Source: a virus
Reading direction: 5' to 3' (one strand)
DNA: 48,078 nt
IMG/VR virus record: IMGVR_UViG_3300030103_001048
Location: 1-48,078 of that record
Below the pieces are notes generated by a model that was not told the DNA's origin, did not search any database, and saw only the letters and a list, made by a program, of their open reading frames with translations. Positions 16,206-22,487 of the stretch are shown here, piece by piece (within the stretch, counting starts at the first letter, position 1; each line of letters begins with the position of its first letter). The position numbers and the translations under genes were made by a program.

Positions 16206-16386
16206 CGTTTATTTTCAAGAAGAGTTAGCCTTGGACCACGAGCCTAGTCTAAATCATTGGGCGCATCTTCTTGCTGAAGATGAGATGGAAAATGGCGGAA
16301 CAAATTACGATTATGAATATGAACAGGCGTGGCATTATTTAGATGCTGAGTTCAATTACACTTATGAGTATCGAGAGGTGGCGTGA
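16198..16386 (+). CDS. early acidic hypothetical protein (62 aa)
   Basis: Acidic, Tyr/Glu-rich protein (NYDYEYEQAWHYLDAEFNY). The stop overlaps the following ATG (TGATG). No family. Such acidic small proteins are sometimes DNA mimics or inhibitors in phages, but nothing specific supports that here. Confidence 0.55.
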   Translation: MTDVYFQEELALDHEPSLNHWAHLLAEDEMENGGTNYDYEYEQAWHYLDAEFNYTYEYREVA

Positions 16387-16664
16387 TGAGTGACGAGAGG
16401 ATACCCGAGGGGGCCAAGATTATTTCGAGGAAGGAACTGAGGAGGGCAATCAACTCTGTTTGTATTGTGTACAAGGATGGTGAGCACCAAGTTAAATGCC
16501 ACCTGCCTGACTTGGACAAGATCGTAATCAAGAACAAAGACTTGGATATGTTGTACTTACTGACCGAGGCACTGTCGGATGCAGCAAACGAGGCCGAGCA
16601 CCTAGAGACGAAGGGAGAACTTAAATTCTCGATTACAGACTTGAAGGGATCGAGCGATGGATAA
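16386..16664 (+). CDS. early hypothetical protein (92 aa)
   Basis: ATG at 16386 overlaps the previous stop (TGATG) with gaggtgg upstream; a GTG one codon earlier is possible. Basic N-terminal half (KIISRKELRRAIN), beta strands (SVCIVYKDGEHQVKCHL), then a helical half. Overlaps the next gene by 8 nt. Unrecognised. Confidence 0.6.
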   Translation: MSDERIPEGAKIISRKELRRAINSVCIVYKDGEHQVKCHLPDLDKIVIKNKDLDMLYLLTEALSDAANEAEHLETKGELKFSITDLKGSSDG

Positions 16665-16839
16665 CAGGGTATGTATGCACTACGTCTTGGATCGGTTGGA
16701 AGATATCATCGAGACCTATGAGAACAAGGATGTAACGGACGCCATCAGACGGGTCGAAGAGTTCAAACGGGAATGTATCTACAACTTGGGCGTCAATCTA
16801 CGCATCGATTACAAGGAGGTGCGTGATGAAAGCCTATGA
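16657..16839 (+). CDS. early hypothetical protein (60 aa)
   Basis: Small helical protein (MHYVLDRLEDIIETYENKD; AIRRVEEFKRECIYNLGVN). Starts within the end of the preceding gene and its own end contains the aaggagg of the next gene. Function unknown. Confidence 0.55.
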   Translation: MDNRVCMHYVLDRLEDIIETYENKDVTDAIRRVEEFKRECIYNLGVNLRIDYKEVRDESL

Positions 16840-17029
16840 AATAACGTGTGAGGGCATGGTCAGCAGGACCATTTATGTTGATGACGCTTCTAGTTTAGAG
16901 GACGCAATCAACTATGCTCGAAGAGAGTTTTCGCTCCTTGTGGGTGCGAGAGAAGAGGATGTCGAAATAGCTGACATCTATAGTGAACCAGTAAAATTAA
17001 AGGAGGTGAGTAATGAACCAGAAAGTTAG
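16826..17029 (+). CDS. early hypothetical protein (67 aa)
   Basis: Excellent ribosome binding site aaggaggt before ATG 16826 (an in-frame GTG at 16823 is closer). Predicted beta-alpha-beta fold (AYEITCEGMVSRTIYVDDA; EDAINYARREF). The 3' end overlaps the next gene. Unrecognised. Confidence 0.6.
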   Translation: MKAYEITCEGMVSRTIYVDDASSLEDAINYARREFSLLVGAREEDVEIADIYSEPVKLKEVSNEPES

Positions 17030-17525
17030 TCTAGTAAGTTTAGCGGTGGAGAAAGCGTGGTCAAATGCTGCCAATGCAACCGAAGCCAAGGACAGGTATC
17101 TCGAGATGTTGAAGACGGATGAAGCATTGCGGACGGAGGCAACGGCTCGATACCTAGAGAAGATCGCACGTTGGGATACAGTTGTACGTCCTAAATTAGA
17201 TCGTGCCATGTTCAAGAGGCACGTTCTGAGCAAGGGTCAGACATCGACACCGAATGTATCGCGCAAGAATACGATGAAGATGTACGCGAAAGATTTGTTT
17301 GAGACACTCAGGTTGCCGGAGACAGGTGTTAAACTTGGGCAAGCAACGCGTCAGGACTTGGACAAGGCTATCTCGTTTGAGAAGTCTAGGGCGCAGCACC
17401 ACACGCACCAACAGAGTTTTTGGTCTTCAATACAGAAGCGTCTTAAAAAAGACGATGCAATGGTCAAGGATGTTTGGACACCAGTAGAGATAGAGCAGAC
17501 ATACGAGGAGATATTGAACAAATGA
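17013..17525 (+). CDS. helical protein upstream of the TIGR-like array (170 aa)
   Basis: Basic, helix-rich protein of unknown family (SLAVEKAWSNAANATEAK; ATARYLEKIARWDTVVRPK; QQSFWSSIQKRLKKDDAMV), preceded by aaggaggtg. Its TGA stop overlaps the first base pairs of the repeat array, so the array lies in its 3' untranslated region and is probably co-transcribed. It could be functionally linked to the array or just be the upstream operon gene; the sequence does not decide. Confidence 0.6.
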   Translation: MNQKVSLVSLAVEKAWSNAANATEAKDRYLEMLKTDEALRTEATARYLEKIARWDTVVRPKLDRAMFKRHVLSKGQTSTPNVSRKNTMKMYAKDLFETLRLPETGVKLGQATRQDLDKAISFEKSRAQHHTHQQSFWSSIQKRLKKDDAMVKDVWTPVEIEQTYEEILNK

Positions 17526-18148
17526 TTAGTTATGGGAGCCGTCATGACTGCGCAGTAATGCCTATGGAGGACCGCTCCCACCAGTTAGGGGAGGGTCATC
17601 AATGCGGCGCAGCAATGCCCCCTTTCGGGCACCCTTCCCGATCAGTTTATGGAGGCCAAAAATCCGCCACAGGAACGTCACCCCGACACCGCCTCCACCA
17701 GTTAGGGGAGGGTCAAGCTATCGGCGCAGCAATGCCATTAGAGATCTGCCCTTCCCGATCAGTTTATGGGAGCCAGTCGCGTTACGCAGCAATGCCCTGC
17801 AACCAATTGCTCCCACCAGTTAGGGGAGGGTCACGAAGCCGTCGCAGCAATGCCCCTGTGAACACACCCTCCTCGATTAGTTTTACGGAGGCCAAAAATC
17901 CTCCACAGGATCGTCACACCGACACCGCCTCCACCAATTTACGAGAGGTCAGCTTCGATTCGCAGAAATGCCATTTATCGAACGCCTCTCAAGGGAAGGG
18001 TCAATTAACCATCACAGGAATGTCATAAGGAGAACACCCTTCCACCAGTTTTGGGCCACTCTTCTAACTCCGAAAGGACAAGACGCCGCCGCCCAATTTC
18101 ACCAGAGGCCAACATAAAAACGCAGCAATGCCAAAAGGAACCCGCCTC
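17524..18148 (+). repeat. TIGR-like array: 11 tandem dual-spacer guide-RNA units
   Basis: Eleven units begin at 17533, 17588, 17650, 17705, 17767, 17823, 17887, 17943, 17993, 18051 and 18105 (mean pitch about 57 nt). Each unit is: right arm of an outer stem ending GGTCA or GGCCA; exactly 9 variable nt; loop repeat CGCAGCAATGCC or variant (mini-stem closing a GNRA-type loop); 11-12 variable nt; complementary arm; linker such as CCAGTTA or GATCAGTTTAT. Outer stems change by compensation: TGGGAGC/GCTCCCA, GGGGAGGG/CCCTTCCC, GGAGGC/GCCTCC, GAGAGG/CCTCTC, GGAAGGG/CCCTTCC, TTGGGC/GCCCAA. The edge-spacer-loop-spacer-edge order matches TIGR arrays, whose processed tigRNAs are 36 nt (9+12+9 plus edges fits). 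It lies directly upstream of the Tas-like gene, same strand. Confidence 0.85.
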
Positions 18149-18167
18149 GCAACCAAGGAGATCCAAT

Positions 18168-18905
18168 ATGGATACAAGATATGAAGACCCGACTATCGCA
18201 CAAATAAACTACTACTGGCGTGACCGCCAGAACATGGTACGAGCCGACACCAAACTGGTGTTGCAGATTAAAGCCATGTGCCGATCTTTACGAGACGGTG
18301 ACAAGAAAGAAGGTGATAAGTTCTACAAAGAACTAAGCACTGGTCAGGCTACACTGATCGAATACTCACAGTTCAATGCGTTGTTCGAGGCACGTAAGCC
18401 AATACTGCAAGAGCGTAAGCGTCTTGAAAAACAACTAGCCAACTATGCCAAGATACTGCCTGTCTCAACTTTTGTAGACAAGGTAAAAGGTTTCGGGCAT
18501 CTTGGTCTTGCAGCCACTGTTGGAGAGATAGGCGACTTCATGGCCTATGACAAAGAACTTGACGGAATATACAAACGTGCAGGACTTGCCGTTATTGAAG
18601 GTGAGCGTCAACGCAAACACTCCAACAAAGACATGGCTATACTGCATGGCTACAGTCCATCAAGACACGCTGTATTCTGGACAATCGGAGACAGTTTGTT
18701 GAAAGCCCAAGGAAAAGAAGAGAACGCAGGTCCATACAGACAAATCTATGACACTCGAAAGTTGATGGAACGTGAGAGAGTTGAGACGGACGGACACGCC
18801 CACAACAGGGCACTGCGGTACATGACTAAACGACTGATTAAAGATCTATACATAGAATGGAAAGGAGTATCTGATGATCAAGGAGTTCTGGAAACGATTA
18901 ACTAG
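18168..18905 (+). CDS. Tas-like protein: coiled coil plus IS110/Nop-type RNA-binding domain (245 aa)
   Basis: Start at 18168 after aaggag; the frame is open further upstream but would enter the repeat array. Residues about 20-95 are a charged helical, probably coiled-coil segment (ARKPILQERKRLEKQLANYA). From about 106 the sequence KVKGFGHLGLAATVGEIGDF, then YKRAGLAVIEGERQR, and later RYMTKRLIKDLYIEW match the Transposase_20 domain of IS110 recombinases, structurally related to the Nop domain of box C/D snoRNPs and Tas proteins. No N-terminal DEDD/RuvC domain and no HNH, so no nuclease. Immediately follows the 11-unit array. By family knowledge it should bind processed guide RNA and use it to bind DNA; without a nuclease it may act as a roadblock or repressor. 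An IS110 remnant is the alternative. Confidence 0.75.
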   Translation: MDTRYEDPTIAQINYYWRDRQNMVRADTKLVLQIKAMCRSLRDGDKKEGDKFYKELSTGQATLIEYSQFNALFEARKPILQERKRLEKQLANYAKILPVSTFVDKVKGFGHLGLAATVGEIGDFMAYDKELDGIYKRAGLAVIEGERQRKHSNKDMAILHGYSPSRHAVFWTIGDSLLKAQGKEENAGPYRQIYDTRKLMERERVETDGHAHNRALRYMTKRLIKDLYIEWKGVSDDQGVLETIN

Positions 18906-19116
18906 CAAGCAGCAAACTAATCAGAAGCTGTCACGCAAGGAGCAGATCCTTGCTGAGTTGGAGAGAGGTCAGGGAACCGCGAGGCAACTATCGGATCGCA
19001 TGGGTTTGAAGCTCTCGATCATTCGACCACAACTATCGGCGCTGCACAACAAAGGATTAATTCGTGACACGAATGTAGATGCAGGGGCCGAGGGCGTATG
19101 GGAGGTGGTCAAATAG
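18874..19116 (+). CDS. winged-helix DNA-binding protein (80 aa)
   Basis: Begins inside the end of the Tas-like gene (32-nt overlap, ribosome binding site aaaggag). After a basic N-terminus, LSRKEQILAELERGQGTARQ then LSDRMGLKLSIIRPQLSALH and NKGLIRDT form the helix-turn-helix and wing of a MarR/IclR-like winged helix. Probably a transcription regulator or a partner of the Tas-like protein. The overlap implies coupled translation. Confidence 0.7.
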   Translation: MIKEFWKRLTSKQQTNQKLSRKEQILAELERGQGTARQLSDRMGLKLSIIRPQLSALHNKGLIRDTNVDAGAEGVWEVVK

Positions 19117-19322
19117 CTGCGAAGTTCTTAGGCGTGAGGCCGCAGGGCGAGAGGCGAGTAAGTCAACTTAACCTGCACTGCGGTCTATGTGGATGGATGT
19201 GGAGTCCGGCTCGATATCCAATGTCACTGGATCAATTAGAAGAAAGAAAAAATCAACCATGCGTTAAGTGCGGGAGTGCGGACGTAATGATATTTGAAGA
19301 GAGGATAGGATTGGATGATTAG
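19098..19322 (+). CDS. small zinc-ribbon protein (74 aa)
   Basis: Two CxxC knuckles: CGLC (residues about 28-31) and CVKC (about 55-58), with a Trp-rich linker between them, typical of a single zinc ribbon. Start overlaps the preceding gene by 19 nt; the N-terminal 20 residues cover a copy of the dispersed GC-rich repeat (19133-19147), so the true start could be later. Function unknown. Confidence 0.55.
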   Translation: MGGGQIAAKFLGVRPQGERRVSQLNLHCGLCGWMWSPARYPMSLDQLEERKNQPCVKCGSADVMIFEERIGLDD

Positions 19323-19533
19323 AGAAACTAGAAAACTTACATTAAGGGAGCATATAACTCTTGTTTACGATGAGGACATACCGATGCACTTAGGTATTCA
19401 ACTTGGAGACTATACAGAAAACTTTACTTTAGAGGAGGCTGAAAGAATTAAAAGTTTTGTAACCACGGCTTGTACTAAAATAAAAACTGAGGCGACAAAG
19501 CCAATCCCGAAACGATTAGAAAGTATTAAGTGA
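19315..19533 (+). CDS. early hypothetical protein (72 aa)
   Basis: Small alpha/beta protein (KLTLREHITLVYDEDIP; FTLEEAERIKSFVTTACTKI). Overlaps both neighbours by 1-8 nt. This segment is more AT-rich than its neighbours. Unrecognised. Confidence 0.6.
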   Translation: MIRETRKLTLREHITLVYDEDIPMHLGIQLGDYTENFTLEEAERIKSFVTTACTKIKTEATKPIPKRLESIK

Positions 19534-19766
19534 TGTTTAAATTATTTTACACGTTATTGATTATTGAATACGTGGTCGAGGACCAAGACGTATCGACCTC
19601 TGTTATTTTTCCTAGTGAAGAGGCTTGTTATGATGCTTTTGGTGATGGAGTTCTCGACAATCTGTACGATGTGCTTGCCGACACATATGGCAAGGAGATC
19701 ATGATGTACTGTAAGAAGACACCCTTCCCATCAAGCGAACCTACTAAACCACAGCCACGACCATGA
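19533..19766 (+). CDS. early protein with N-terminal hydrophobic segment (77 aa)
   Basis: Begins MFKLFYTLLIIEYVV, a likely signal or anchor segment, then an acidic domain with FPSEEACYDAFGDG and a second Cys (MMYCKKT), perhaps an exported disulfide-bonded domain. The SEEAC motif recurs in the 53-aa late protein at 29-190. A Pro-rich tail closes it. Start ATG 19533; a GTG one codon earlier exists. Function unknown. Confidence 0.6.
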   Translation: MFKLFYTLLIIEYVVEDQDVSTSVIFPSEEACYDAFGDGVLDNLYDVLADTYGKEIMMYCKKTPFPSSEPTKPQPRP

Positions 19767-19924
19767 AGAAGCCTAAACCAAGGATGAACAGATGGACCGA
19801 GGCACAAAAGGAATGGCTAGGGTACAAACGAAGGATGGCTACGCTTGACAAGAAAGACGTAAGCCTGTCCGAAGCTCCTTGGGAAGAGGAGCCAGAAGAG
19901 GAGGATGTAGACAATGGGGGATGA
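19763..19924 (+). CDS. early small protein (53 aa)
   Basis: ATG overlaps the previous stop (ATGA) and the end overlaps the next start. Basic first half (MKKPKPRMNRWTEAQKEWLG) and strongly acidic second half (WEEEPEEEDVD). Real by coupling and codon continuity; function unknown. Confidence 0.55.
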   Translation: MKKPKPRMNRWTEAQKEWLGYKRRMATLDKKDVSLSEAPWEEEPEEEDVDNGG

Positions 19925-20102
19925 GTCACTAAGCCCTGCACATAAGTTTGAGTATAGATTTCTGAAGCAACAGGTAGATAACCTTGAGGCGGAACAATAT
20001 CGATATGATGCTCGACCTAACGTGCAACAAGATTTGTTTCATGCTCGAAGGGATTTAAAAGAATTTGTTTCTAAACTTAGAATGAACGGAGTTAAGATAT
20101 AA
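19914..20102 (+). CDS. early coiled-coil protein (62 aa)
   Basis: Helical, probably coiled coil (FEYRFLKQQVDNLEAEQYRY; LFHARRDLKEFVSKLR). Last gene before a strong bidirectional terminator. Unrecognised. Confidence 0.55.
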   Translation: MGDESLSPAHKFEYRFLKQQVDNLEAEQYRYDARPNVQQDLFHARRDLKEFVSKLRMNGVKI

Positions 20103-20107
20103 AAAAT

Positions 20108-20128
20108 GGGGACCATTCTTTGGTCCCC
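20108..20128. terminator. bidirectional terminator
   Basis: Perfect 8-bp stem GGGGACCA (20108-20115) / TGGTCCCC (20121-20128), loop ttctt. On the minus strand it is followed by attttttata, a good intrinsic terminator for the helicase island; on the plus strand the tail (ttagtttg) is weaker. It separates the convergent small-gene operon and the SNF2 island. Confidence 0.7.
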
Positions 20129-20198
20129 TTAGTTTGCCGAGGCATCGAGTGGATAGGTATGGAGCAGAAACCCACCACAGGCAAGTACAGTCTATCGA

Positions 20199-20414
20199 CT
20201 ATTTCTTTTCGGTCAACTTTTTTCGAGGGTTTTCTTTTTTATATCCTCGAACCTCGTGGGGCCGCAGGGTTGACCATCCCCGGGCGAACGCCCTGGCAAC
20301 ATCCAGGTCAAGTCCAGTTAGCTCTGCTATTTCTTTTGCAGCAGTGGTTTCAGATGCGTACCCAACGCAACGCTCTTCGAGCAGCTTAGTTATTTTGGGG
20401 TCAAAGTTAGCCAT
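20199..20414 (-). CDS. small helical protein downstream of SNF2 helicase (71 aa)
   Basis: Starts inside the end of the helicase gene (25-nt overlap). Helical N-terminal part (KITKLLEERCVGYASETTAA; EIAELTGLDLDVARAFARGW) resembling a small helix-turn-helix or ubiquitin-associated-like bundle, then a basic tail. The LRPHE segment is encoded by the dispersed CGTGGGGCCGCAGGG repeat. Function unknown; operon partner of the helicase. Confidence 0.55.
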   Translation of the reverse strand: MANFDPKITKLLEERCVGYASETTAAKEIAELTGLDLDVARAFARGWSTLRPHEVRGYKKENPRKKLTEKK

Positions 20415-21853
20415 TGTTTTACTTCCTCACCAAGAACCTTTGCACCTAGTTCGATCTTGGCTTGCAAGGATCTCACAATCTTCTCGTCGATAGTGCCATC
20501 CGTTATTAGATCAATGTATGTCACGTTACTCTTCTGTCCAATCCTGTGCGCTCGATCTTCAGACTGCATCCGAGTTTCGAGGTTAAAGTCATTAGCATAG
20601 TACACCACGAGATTTGCCTCGGTCAACGTCAGACCATAGCCTGCGGTTGCAGGGTTGCCGACAAAGAACCGAAGGTTCGAGGACGGATCTTGAAACCTAT
20701 CGATGATCGATTGTCGAAGATCATCCGAGGTGTCACCATAGTAAGCAGCAGCGGATCCTTCTCCGAACTCTTTGTTCAGTGCGTCTGTGATTGTCTGGAT
20801 GTCATGACGGAAGCGGCTCCAGATTAGAGCTTTGCCATCATGCTCCTCGAGAATATCCGTAAGCGCGTTGGGCCGCAGGGAAGGAAACGTTACCATCTCT
20901 CCGTCGTCTGTCTTCAGGTGGCCCGATAGGATTTGCTGCAAGCGCAAAAGCTGTGTGATTACAGCAGGGGCCGTGGTCATCTCTCCATCCTCGAGCATGA
21001 CGAGTGCATACTTACGGATGGATTCGTACATAGCTTTCTGTTCTTTGGTCATCTCGACGTATCGAACAGAGTAAACTTTTTCTGGGAGATCGAGGCATTC
21101 TTTCTTGAGCACTCGATAGCTGAACCCGTCGATCTTTTTCGTAAGTTCTTCTATGTTTCGATAGCCTACGATCTGATTGAAAGACTTGGCCCCCATCTTT
21201 TGTTTGAACATGACTGCGTACCTGTGTTGAAAAGCATAGAACGAATCGTAACCAAGGATGCCATGTTGTAGAAAGTCAGCCTGTGCATATATATCGAGCG
21301 GACTTTTTGTTATCGGAGATCCAGTAAGCAGCCGTTTGAACTTGAAGCCCTGAGATATTTTGCATAAGTTCTTTGTGCGTTTGGCTGTATGGTTCTTTAT
21401 AGTGGTCGCTTCATCGATAGCAATCAGGCCATTGGCCCCAAACGCACGACCCAACCACTCTCCTGCCTGCTTGCCTTTCACTGTAGAGAAAGCCTCGACG
21501 TTCATGACAAAGATGGTAAGCCCATCGAACTTGTCTTTCACGGAGCGCATTTCCTCCTGTTGTTTCTTGTTGGGTCCACTGACCCACCGAATCACTCGAT
21601 GTGGCACATCACCCGACATATGTTCGGGGATTTCTTTGGCTACCCAGTTTCGATACACACCTTTTGGTGCGATGATCAGAGCGAAGTTAATCAATCCGGC
21701 GGCGTAAAGCATACCCATGTTGTCGATCAACACTTTCGATTTGCCTGTGCCCATCTCCATAAAAAAACCAAACGACGGTCTCTGTCCCGCTAGGTCCAAA
21801 GCAGTATTTTGATGTTTATATGGTTTTGTTTTAAATTTATACTTGTAATTCAT
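20390..21853 (-). CDS. SNF2-type DNA helicase/translocase (487 aa)
   Basis: Superfamily 2 ATPase. Start at 21853 is supported by aaggag 7 nt upstream; an in-frame ATG 15 codons earlier lacks a site. Motif I MEMGTGKSKV (residues about 32-41), motif II IAIDEAT (about 145), and motif VI region SEDRAHRIGQKSNV (about 425-438), with QSLR..DRFQ-type motifs of the second RecA domain between. RIGQ is typical of SNF2 proteins. Phage relatives take part in replication or recombination. Lies in a minus-strand island facing the rest of the replication genes; a dyad at 21880-21898 may be its operator. Confidence 0.85.
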   Translation of the reverse strand: MNYKYKFKTKPYKHQNTALDLAGQRPSFGFFMEMGTGKSKVLIDNMGMLYAAGLINFALIIAPKGVYRNWVAKEIPEHMSGDVPHRVIRWVSGPNKKQQEEMRSVKDKFDGLTIFVMNVEAFSTVKGKQAGEWLGRAFGANGLIAIDEATTIKNHTAKRTKNLCKISQGFKFKRLLTGSPITKSPLDIYAQADFLQHGILGYDSFYAFQHRYAVMFKQKMGAKSFNQIVGYRNIEELTKKIDGFSYRVLKKECLDLPEKVYSVRYVEMTKEQKAMYESIRKYALVMLEDGEMTTAPAVITQLLRLQQILSGHLKTDDGEMVTFPSLRPNALTDILEEHDGKALIWSRFRHDIQTITDALNKEFGEGSAAAYYGDTSDDLRQSIIDRFQDPSSNLRFFVGNPATAGYGLTLTEANLVVYYANDFNLETRMQSEDRAHRIGQKSNVTYIDLITDGTIDEKIVRSLQAKIELGAKVLGEEVKQWLTLTPK

Positions 21854-21879
21854 CTCACGCTCCTTATATAGTCTTATAT

Positions 21880-21898
21880 GTGGACCATGGTGGTTCAC
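21880..21898. promoter_or_regulatory. imperfect dyad in the divergent promoter region
   Basis: GTGGACCA (21880-21887), tgg spacer, TGGTTCAC (21891-21898): inverted repeats with one mismatch, between the divergent helicase and replication operons (start codons at 21853 and 21927). Plausible operator for both directions; no promoter was confidently placed. Confidence 0.35.
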
Positions 21899-21926
21899 AT
21901 TTCAACCCTGAAGAGGAAAAAAACTT

Positions 21927-22487
21927 ATGAGTGATTTATTTGAAGACTACTTCGATGATGGTGAGGCACTTGCCAAAGTCGATAGCGATACAGGAAAACA
22001 ACTAAGTGATCTTGTTCGCTCACTTCGTAACGTCGAAAAGCAAATCGAGGACGCGGAGATTCATCTGAAAAGTTTGAAAGCCGAGAAGCACAAGCTATCA
22101 GTTGAGAACATCCCTGCTCTTATGGATGAGATGGGTATGGAACGGATTGACGTGGACGGGTTGACCGTCGAGCGTAAGATGATGGTCCATGCTTCTATTC
22201 CACAGGATCGCAAGGAAGAAGCTTTCGCATGGTTGCGTGATAAGGGATTGGACGACATCATAAAGAACGATGTCACTTGTTCGTTTGGCAAAGGCGAAGA
22301 CAACATGGCAGGAGATGTAGTTGGCATGTTGAAAGAACGTGGGTTTGATCCAAAGACCAAGACCCATGTACATCCATCGACACTCAAGGCGTTCGTCAAA
22401 GAACGTGTCACGGATGGCAAACCAATCGACCTCGATATGTTCGGGGCATTTATCGCAAACGCAGCACAGATACGGAGGAAAGCATAA
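21927..22487 (+). CDS. conserved replication-region coiled-coil protein (186 aa)
   Basis: Ribosome binding site agaggaa. Residues about 25-65 form a coiled coil (DLVRSLRNVEKQIEDAEIHL), followed by VENIPALMDEMGMERIDVDG, a short beta region and a helical C-terminal domain. Genes of this look often sit just upstream of the SSB/primase block in marine phages. Its stop overlaps the SSB-like start (TAATG). Probably a replication or recombination accessory; this rests on context. Confidence 0.65.
   Translation: MSDLFEDYFDDGEALAKVDSDTGKQLSDLVRSLRNVEKQIEDAEIHLKSLKAEKHKLSVENIPALMDEMGMERIDVDGLTVERKMMVHASIPQDRKEEAFAWLRDKGLDDIIKNDVTCSFGKGEDNMAGDVVGMLKERGFDPKTKTHVHPSTLKAFVKERVTDGKPIDLDMFGAFIANAAQIRRKA

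Noticed and set aside
17474-18028. Long open reading frames (184 aa, and 73 aa at 17602-17823) through the repeat array
   Set aside because: They have no ribosome binding site. The repeat pitch (51-64 nt) is not a constant multiple of 3, so the same repeat is read in different frames, and the structure is explained by covarying RNA stems.
17524-18148. CRISPR array
   Set aside because: Repeats are not identical, two short variable segments occur per unit, there is an internal loop repeat, and no cas gene is present. The TIGR pattern fits better.
18168-18905. Insertion sequence of the IS110 family
   Set aside because: No N-terminal DEDD domain, no flanking non-coding ends or target-site signature; the protein is embedded in an operon and paired with a guide-like array.
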